Part shown: positions 57,313-64,000 of the stretch, piece by piece | How the letters are laid out: each line of letters starts with the position of its first letter | Position numbering within the stretch: the stretch's first letter is position 1 | Assembly (NCBI GenBank): GCA_033065855.1 | Contig: JAVXUO010002821.1 | Location: forward strand, 1 to 64,000 | Direction of reading: 5' to 3' | DNA length: 64,000 nt | Source: Escallonia rubra | Lineage: Eukaryota; Streptophyta; Magnoliopsida; Escalloniales; Escalloniaceae | The notes under the pieces: model-generated | Databases searched by the model: none | Seen by the model: the letters and a program-made list of their open reading frames with translations, nothing else | What the model was told of the DNA's origin: nothing | Program-made: the position numbers and the translations under genes

Positions 57313-59816
57313 TTTCCCTGCAAAAATTCTCGAGTTAAGAAATCAGGAAGAGCATTATCTTTTCCTTTAATAAATTCAATTTTGAAATCAAAAGATGAGA
57401 GTAAAGCCTGCCATCTAGCAAAAATCTGTTTTGAAGCAATATTTTTGACGTCTTTTTCAAGAACATCTTTAGCAGCTTTACAATCAATACGTAATAAAAA
57501 TTCTTGATTTAAAAGATCTCCTTCAAATTTGAGAATACAATTAACTATAGAAAGAATTTCTTTCTTTATAGTAGAGTAATTCTGTTGGGCAGTATTCCAA
57601 TGTCCAGAAGTAAAACGAACTAACTGTTCCTTACCGTCAATTTTCTGTTTCAAGATACCACCATAACCGATATCTGAAGCATCAGTTTCAACTATTTTGA
57701 AAGCTTCAGGAATAGGGAGACAAAGACAAGGTAAAGTTTTGGCTCTAAGCTTGATCCTGCGAATTGCTTGAGTGTGGACAATAGTCCAAGGTTGAGGATT
57801 CTTTTGGAGTCTTTGATACAGGACTTTAGTATCTTTGTACAGATCTTGATAGAAGTCTGCGATATAGTTGAGGCTACCAAGAAATCTCTGAAGTTGGGTT
57901 TTTTCCCTAATCTCATCAGGAAATTTGGAAGCAAATTCAACAGATCTATCAATGGGGATAATAGATCCTTTTTCAATATTGTGGCCAAGGAATCTAATTT
58001 TTGTTTGGAAGAGACAAATTTTCTTGGCTGAAACAGCAAGACCATTATGCTTAATAATTTTAAGAAAAGTATTTAAATGCTTCCAATGCTGATCAATGGT
58101 CTGAGAATAGATGAGGACATCATCAATGTAGACAATTGAGAAATCCATGTAAGGATTAAAAATATCATTCATGATATTTTGGAATTCAGAAGGGGCATTT
58201 TTTAGTCCAAAGGGCATGACATTCCATTCAAAATGTCCAAAAGGAACTGTAAAAGCAGTTTTGTAGCGGTCCTTTTCATTAACTTGGATTTGCCAAAATC
58301 CAGACTTCATGTCAAATTTAGAAAAAATAGCGGCTTGATTAAGCCTATTTAACAAATCTTTTTTATTAGGGATGGGATACCTAATCCATCTTAAAGCTTT
58401 ATTAAGCGGTTTGTAATTGATAACTAACCGGGGAACACCACGCTCCTTTTCAGCTTGTTTGTTGACATAAAAAGCCGGGCAGCTCCAAGGAGAGTAGCTT
58501 TTCCGAATGAGCTTCTTATCTAATAAATCTTGTATCTCCTTCTTGCAATGATTAAGGATTTCTTGACTCATTTGAATAGGGCGAGCTTTAGTGGGAATAT
58601 CCCTTTCATTGAAATCGGGTTCATAGGGAAGATTAATAATATGTTGCTTGCGATGCCAGAATTCATTAGGGACTTCAGCACAAATTTCTGACTCAATAGT
58701 CTTTTGAAAATTATGGATTTTTTCTTTTTCTCGATCTAAATACCTATTAATTTTTTGGAACTTTAGATCCTCATTAAGAAAGCAAATTTGATTTTGCCTA
58801 AAGATAAGTTCTTTCTTAAGAGAATGGATGATCTGTTCTTGGGGCGGATTGATAAATTTAAAGCATATGTCATGATCTAAAGCTTTTGAGTGAATGCCTT
58901 TATCATCAATAGTCATGGGATTAAGAAGGGAGAGAAAAGGAGTGCCTAGAATAATGGATTGGCTTAAACCACGAACAACAATAAAGTGGGTTTTTAGGCA
59001 GATACCATCATTGCAAACCCAAGATTCAGAAATTTTATAATTAATTTTCATCCTTCCGTTGTTGGCAGTGGTAAGGGCTTGTCTGGTGGTTTCACAATAC
59101 TTAGTAGGGACAAGGCCTTCCTTGATACAATTCAGGTCAGCACCAGAATCAATAAGGGCTATTCCCTCAAAAGTGAAGTCTTTACTGATAACAATTTTGA
59201 TACTGACATACCATTTTTGGAAGACAACTCTGTCAATGCTGAGAATTTTCTGTTCCTTAGAAGGACTAGGGATCTTGGTGTCATTAAGATAAATTTCTTC
59301 TTCTTCTTCTTCACTTCTGACTTCTTCAATATTATGAAGTTCTAAGAGGGAAATTCTGGTGGAGAGGGTTTTAACATCTCTTTTGAGTGAAAGAATTTCT
59401 CCTTGAAGGTCTTGGATGGAAGGACCTTTGGGTTCTATGGTTTGGAGTCTGTCCATAACAGTAGAAAAATTAAAAGTATTTCCTATAGTAGGAATTTGCC
59501 TAGAATCATTAGGAGTAGGAAGGCTTTTTCCATGAAGATATTTAAAAATAACTTGTTTCTTCTTTTCGGGATCATCAATTTTGTCAAGAAGATCAAGTAT
59601 AATGGATTCTTCAGAGGTAATGACATTAATACTTAAACCATTCATATCAAGGATTGCTTTATAGTAATCAGTTTTACTATTGCAATCATGACAGATGTCT
59701 TCATGGTCAGAACTATGGTTAGAAGAGCTGCAGGAGCTGTTGATGTCTCCATCAATGTTGTTAAGTTCCAAGGACTGATTATCTTCAGAATCTGAAGGAT
59801 TTAAGAGGATTTTCAT
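57309..59816 (-). CDS. Caulimovirid polymerase: aspartic protease, reverse transcriptase, RNase H
   Basis: An uninterrupted 835-codon frame from ATG 59816. Residues 1-60 are acidic with a Cys/His cluster, and a coiled-coil-like stretch lies around 130-170. The aspartic protease active site DSGAD is at 223-227, with the GTPFLS flap-side motif near 291. The reverse transcriptase catalytic YIDDVLIYS is at 563-571. RNase H carries D712 (TDAS), E753 and D778. All catalytic residues I can check are present. The protein would replicate the viral genome from its RNA copy; in this locus it lacks a proper upstream promoter. It is an old viral copy in a plant genome and probably silent, but coding is intact. 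Confidence 0.92.
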   Translation of the reverse strand: MKILLNPSDSEDNQSLELNNIDGDINSSCSSSNHSSDHEDICHDCNSKTDYYKAILDMNGLSINVITSEESIILDLLDKIDDPEKKKQVIFKYLHGKSLPTPNDSRQIPTIGNTFNFSTVMDRLQTIEPKGPSIQDLQGEILSLKRDVKTLSTRISLLELHNIEEVRSEEEEEEIYLNDTKIPSPSKEQKILSIDRVVFQKWYVSIKIVISKDFTFEGIALIDSGADLNCIKEGLVPTKYCETTRQALTTANNGRMKINYKISESWVCNDGICLKTHFIVVRGLSQSIILGTPFLSLLNPMTIDDKGIHSKALDHDICFKFINPPQEQIIHSLKKELIFRQNQICFLNEDLKFQKINRYLDREKEKIHNFQKTIESEICAEVPNEFWHRKQHIINLPYEPDFNERDIPTKARPIQMSQEILNHCKKEIQDLLDKKLIRKSYSPWSCPAFYVNKQAEKERGVPRLVINYKPLNKALRWIRYPIPNKKDLLNRLNQAAIFSKFDMKSGFWQIQVNEKDRYKTAFTVPFGHFEWNVMPFGLKNAPSEFQNIMNDIFNPYMDFSIVYIDDVLIYSQTIDQHWKHLNTFLKIIKHNGLAVSAKKICLFQTKIRFLGHNIEKGSIIPIDRSVEFASKFPDEIREKTQLQRFLGSLNYIADFYQDLYKDTKVLYQRLQKNPQPWTIVHTQAIRRIKLRAKTLPCLCLPIPEAFKIVETDASDIGYGGILKQKIDGKEQLVRFTSGHWNTAQQNYSTIKKEILSIVNCILKFEGDLLNQEFLLRIDCKAAKDVLEKDVKNIASKQIFARWQALLSSFDFKIEFIKGKDNALPDFLTREFLQGK

Positions 59817-60822
59817 TTAATTGTTTTCTCAGGTCTTCATCAATGATGATCTCATTGATCTTTTGTTTGGTGTAACATTTGTTGGCATAATGGCCAGGCT
59901 TGCCGCATTTATGGCAAATAACTTTGGATTTAGAAAAAGATTTTCTTTTTGAAAATCTTTTAAAGGGTCTGGATGATTCTTCTTTTCTGTATTTTTTAGA
60001 AAATTTAGGTTTTCTAAAAGGTTTTCTAGTTTTGGAGACCTTTTCTTTTGTTCCATAATTAGGAACAGAAAGGGTATCATAACCAAATTGATAACAAAAT
60101 TGTCCAAGCTCAGTTCATCCAGATTTATGTTCCTTTTTGAGCTGATTTTTCAATTTGATATCATTACATAAAACTAGGCCCTCAGCGCATATTTCGCTAA
60201 TTAACTCTCCAAAAGTATAGAGGGAGAAAGGTAAAGCACCATTATGCTTATTCCTAATTCTAGTCCTAACTCTTTCACTAAAAAGGTTTGGAAGACCAGC
60301 AATAAACCTTTCTTTCCAGAAATCTTGCTGGGCATCACTTCTCTGATATAATTTGGATAGGAAGACATCCTTGTACCATCTGAAATGAGTGAGGGTAGGA
60401 CACCTAAGATTAATAAGGAGTTCTCTGCCTCTTTCAAGAACAGTACTAGCGTTGCCTATAAAATGCTTAGTGATGGCTGTGACCAAAGTAGTAACAGCAT
60501 CAGAAAGAGGTTGTTCATTGATTAAAATGGGGTTACCATTAGGTTCAATTTTAATAGAATTCAGAATATTATTCTGATCAGTGGGGGTAAGATAAAAATC
60601 CCACCAACCACGAAGTTGGCCAGTAAAACCAGCAATGAGATAACGGGCTATAATAGCTTCACTTTCTCCGGGATTACGGTTACGAGCACTATTGGCCGCC
60701 ATAAGCATATGTTGTAGAAGAGTGATAACCTGGTAGTCAGTCATCCCATCTAAATTCCATTCATAGATAGAAGATCCATTAAAGGATGAAGGATTAGTCA
60801 GGTTCAATCTCAGACTCACTCC
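59785..60822 (-). pseudogene. Caulimovirid coat protein with CCHC zinc knuckle, one stop
   Basis: The frame opens at about 60822 without an ATG, overlapping the movement-protein end by about 27 nt in another frame. The N-terminal two thirds resemble petuvirus/florendovirus coat proteins (FNGSSIYEWNLDGMTDY, LIAGFTGQLRGWWDFYL, GLPNLF, RVRTRIRN). TGA at 60117-60115 interrupts it. The same frame then continues through a Lys-rich stretch and a CCHC knuckle (near 59880-59920) to TGA at 59787-59785. It overlaps the polymerase start by 32 nt. The lack of an ATG suggests frameshifting or a lost polyprotein link. Confidence 0.82.
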
Positions 60823-62800
60823 CTATATCTCCTATCATATTGATATGTTTAGGGGATGATTGAGAAGTCTCAACTTTAGGATATTTCTCTTTAGGAGTTT
60901 TGATTTGTCCTAGTTTAGACATTAATTCTTTGAGGAATTCACCACTCGGTTCTTCAGAATTTAATTTAAATCTGCAATCCAAGTCAATAGAAGGTTTGAT
61001 TAAGGGTTGTTCAATATTTCTAACAACAGAGGAGCTGTAAGAGGCTAGATTAAAGCTAGGGGAAGTGCCGAAGATATTATCACTAATGCCTTTTGGAGGT
61101 TGCATTTTACTGTAGAAATCAGAAACAACATCTTTGACCTGAAAGATAGTATCTTCAATTCTTGTGGTTTGTTCTCCAATTGTACTAAGAATAATATTAG
61201 TGTAATTGGATTGTTCGGCTAAAGATTGAATCTCACCAGCAGTAACAGAATTGAGGTGGTTGGAAGTACTGGTATCAACTATATGTTTTAAAGGAGCAGC
61301 GAGGAAATTGGAATTCATGTCTCCTTTCATGGCAAATTTATTGAAAGGGGGATGGATGCTTTCTTGTTTTTCATGAGTTGGCCATATATACCATTCACGA
61401 GTGATACGATTGAAAATATTGATTTGCTTTTGAGGATTCATATATTCTGGAATTTCAATATTATTATCAAGACAATAAGAATAAAACCATCCAAAGAAAG
61501 GAAAATAAGTCTTATAAGCCTTGAGAGTTTGGAAGAATAATTCTTTATATTGGGCTCTTTGCTCAGTGGAAAAACTGATACGATACCAAGCACGATTGGT
61601 GCGATTATGTTTAGCATAGAATTCATCATTGAGTTTCTTATGATCGATTTGAAAATCTTCAATAACAAGGACATTATAATCAAAATCATGAACAGAGGGA
61701 TTATAATTATTTTGATTTTGACCAGAAGAGGAAGGCATCTCACTAGGAGTTTCAACTGTATACATGGTTTCTGGGACAGAAGAATTATTATTCCTGATGC
61801 CCTGAAAGATAATTTTGGGATCTCTACTTGATCTAGAAGGGGGAATAGAGTGATATTCACTGTTTTGACAAGATTGAAAATTTTGACTAGGAATAGAAGA
61901 ACAAGAATATCTAGCACTTTGACTAGAGTTGCCAGAATGAAGGATTTTGTAATTTTGGGAAGACGTTTCTGGTTGACTGAAACGAATCTTGACATCTCCT
62001 TCAGGAGTCTCAATGATATGGTCAATCTGCGTATTTTGGGGATTGACTTGGCGATGAGTAGCTTTGTTTTCTATAACCCAATCTTCAGGAGGGGTAAGTT
62101 CATTGAACTTAATTCGACGAGGTAGCATGACATTGGTTTTATCAGGATTAGACTGGAAAAGAATAACAGATTTGCCAGGGTCAGCAATTTGTTTGAAAGC
62201 TGGGCAAATAGTAGACATGGCCTTATAATAAATTCGATATATAAGGACTAAATTCTGGGCTTGCGGTCTCATATTATATCTTTGAGTTTTAATATCCAAA
62301 GTAAGAACATCCATAATATGAGGATCAGAAAGAGAAACAGAGAAATTAGGATAACAATTAAAATACATGGGACCATTGCAGAGACTAGTTTCAACCATTC
62401 CAAGGAGGGAATCATCAAAACTTAGATGTCGATCATCGCGAAGAGCAGCCCAAACATGAGTATCTAGACCTTCCTTAGTTAAGGAAGTAATACCTATCTG
62501 GACAAGACCAATATGAACATAACGAAATTTTCGCTTATGTTTTTCCAAAGCAGATTTAGAAAATAATTGAAAAGACTGATTGTCTTTTGAAATATCCATA
62601 GTCTGTTCGACAGACTTAATGGAATAAGTTTGCTTGAATTCAAATTGTTTAACATAAAGAGAAGAAGGATTAACCTTAGGAATAGACCAATTGTTCAAAT
62701 CTTTTTCTATACTCTCAATATTTAATTCATGAATATTTTTACTAGGACTAGTATGGCTCTTAGTCACGTTAGTAGAGAGGGATCTGATTAATCTTGCCAT
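60794..62800 (-). CDS. Caulimovirid movement protein region, 668 codons
   Basis: Open from ATG 62800 to TAA at 60796-60794. The core of the 30K-type movement protein is around residues 80-210 (VHIGLVQIGITSL, LRDDRHLSFDDSLLGMVE, FNCYPNFSVSLSD). The long C-terminal half is Ser/Gln- and Asn-rich without a named domain. The family forms tubules through plasmodesmata for cell-to-cell spread. There are no internal stops. The assignment is firm for the N-terminal half. Confidence 0.85.
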   Translation of the reverse strand: MARLIRSLSTNVTKSHTSPSKNIHELNIESIEKDLNNWSIPKVNPSSLYVKQFEFKQTYSIKSVEQTMDISKDNQSFQLFSKSALEKHKRKFRYVHIGLVQIGITSLTKEGLDTHVWAALRDDRHLSFDDSLLGMVETSLCNGPMYFNCYPNFSVSLSDPHIMDVLTLDIKTQRYNMRPQAQNLVLIYRIYYKAMSTICPAFKQIADPGKSVILFQSNPDKTNVMLPRRIKFNELTPPEDWVIENKATHRQVNPQNTQIDHIIETPEGDVKIRFSQPETSSQNYKILHSGNSSQSARYSCSSIPSQNFQSCQNSEYHSIPPSRSSRDPKIIFQGIRNNNSSVPETMYTVETPSEMPSSSGQNQNNYNPSVHDFDYNVLVIEDFQIDHKKLNDEFYAKHNRTNRAWYRISFSTEQRAQYKELFFQTLKAYKTYFPFFGWFYSYCLDNNIEIPEYMNPQKQINIFNRITREWYIWPTHEKQESIHPPFNKFAMKGDMNSNFLAAPLKHIVDTSTSNHLNSVTAGEIQSLAEQSNYTNIILSTIGEQTTRIEDTIFQVKDVVSDFYSKMQPPKGISDNIFGTSPSFNLASYSSSVVRNIEQPLIKPSIDLDCRFKLNSEEPSGEFLKELMSKLGQIKTPKEKYPKVETSQSSPKHINMIGDIGSESEIEPD

Positions 62801-62954
62801 AATAACAATATCAGTGTGGATCTACACCCAAGTCGCCTTTAAGATAGTTCTCGGTCTTCTGCCTGTGTGCATTTGCGACCACTTTTAACTATTTGGTTGA
62901 CAGTAGAGCACTGCTAAAACCATCCAAAGAAAGAAAAATAAGCATATTATTAAA
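62801..62954 (-). other. Viral leader remnant and junction to microsatellite
   Basis: A short leader upstream of the movement-protein ATG; no tRNA-Met primer site is visible. Its distal part (62914-62941) repeats a 28-bp word from inside the movement-protein frame (61490-61509 region) with one difference. The TA tract follows. Confidence 0.6.
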
Positions 62955-63795
<841 letters not shown>

Positions 63796-64000
63796 TCAAA
63801 AGTAGAGACGTACCTCCTAAACATCGCAATACCCCATAAAGCTCGAGGACTGCCCTAGGGATACTGAACCCATCGAGTGGTACAGATGGGCCATGACTCG
63901 AGTACCCCAGTCGTACTCCCTAATCTCCCCTATATCCTCCAAAGCCTTCAGAAACCAAAGCTGGACCGAACCATCCCCATTGCTAAACAACGTCTCCCCT
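63796..64000 (-). pseudogene. Plant mobile domain (PMD) gene fragment, runs off the window
   Basis: Minus-strand frame from the window edge: ETLFSNGDGSVQLWFLKALE, then YDWGTRVMAHLYHSMGSVS. The YDWG-xx-v-a-x-LY pattern is the core of the plant mobile (aminotransferase-like) domain found in MAIN-type proteins and MULE-associated genes. A stop follows MGYCDV at about 63829, and a final stop is at 63798-63796. It is probably a fragment carried by, or derived from, a transposon. Confidence 0.6.

Larger units (their letters stand above)
57142..62945 (-). mobile_element. Endogenous caulimovirid fragment, minus orientation (MP-CP-Pol)
   Basis: Read leftward: leader (62945-62801), movement protein (62800-60794), coat protein with zinc knuckle (60822-59785), polymerase (59816-57309) and a stub of ORF4 (57312 to about 57157, continuing in junction sequence to 57142). 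The gene order MP-CP-protease-RT-RNase H is that of petuvirus/florendovirus-like caulimovirids. Here the frames are separate, with short overlaps. Only one in-frame stop is obvious in the core. No integrase is present. I cannot assign the genus without alignment. Confidence 0.9.

Overview
This window looks like nuclear DNA of a flowering plant, probably a eudicot. It is AT-rich and gene-poor, its real genes have GT-AG introns, and it carries typical plant transposons (MULE, CACTA, hAT, Helitron, Stowaway, TRIM, LINE) plus an endogenous caulimovirid. I cannot name the species. Only two ordinary host genes are well supported. One is a three-exon NAC transcription factor of the SND2/SND3 clade (10349-13165, +). 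The other is an intronless METTL21-type methyltransferase (41260-41937, -). The last 200 bases hold a fragment of a plant-mobile-domain gene.

Layout. 1-4.5 kb: decayed LINE. 4.5-10.3 kb: a 201-bp MITE, a MULE with doubled terminal repeats (6093-7619) and gene-less DNA. 10.3-13.2 kb: the NAC gene, with a complete TRIM retrotransposon in its second intron. 14.0-27.3 kb: a 13.4-kb MULE that carries its own broken transposase, a nested 7.9-kb CACTA element, and inside that a 1.3-kb MULE in telomere-like repeat DNA. 28.6-34.7 kb: two more non-autonomous MULEs, one of them inside another MULE transposase relic, a hAT-like MITE and a Stowaway MITE. 35.5-36.8 kb: probable LTR sequence. 36.8-41.2 kb: nothing recognisable. 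41.3-53.3 kb: the METTL21 gene, whose upstream region is split by a 7.6-kb hAT (with a second 3.7-kb hAT inside its zinc-finger coding region) and by a 3.6-kb Helitron. 53.3-55.4 kb: duplicated flank, Helitron-like tails and a perfect 50-bp inverted repeat. 55.45-62.95 kb: two caulimovirid fragments in opposite orientation, bounded on both sides by TA microsatellites. 63.8-64.0 kb: plant-mobile-domain fragment.

How it fits together. I could read most insertions down to their target-site duplications: 9-10 bp for MULEs, 8 bp for hATs, 3 bp for CACTA, 5 bp for the TRIM, A|T for the Helitron. In two places the host DNA was already a short tandem repeat, so the window keeps an unoccupied copy of the target. 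One is for the 13.4-kb MULE (near 27.63 kb) and one is for both the hAT and the Helitron upstream of METTL21 (53.27-53.30 kb). These make the insertion history unusually well supported. I found no CRISPR array, no operon-like system and no convincing new gene system. The most unusual items are the hAT-in-hAT with conserved reading phase, the shared empty site, the perfect hairpin at 54.3 kb, and the inverted viral locus with one intact polymerase frame.
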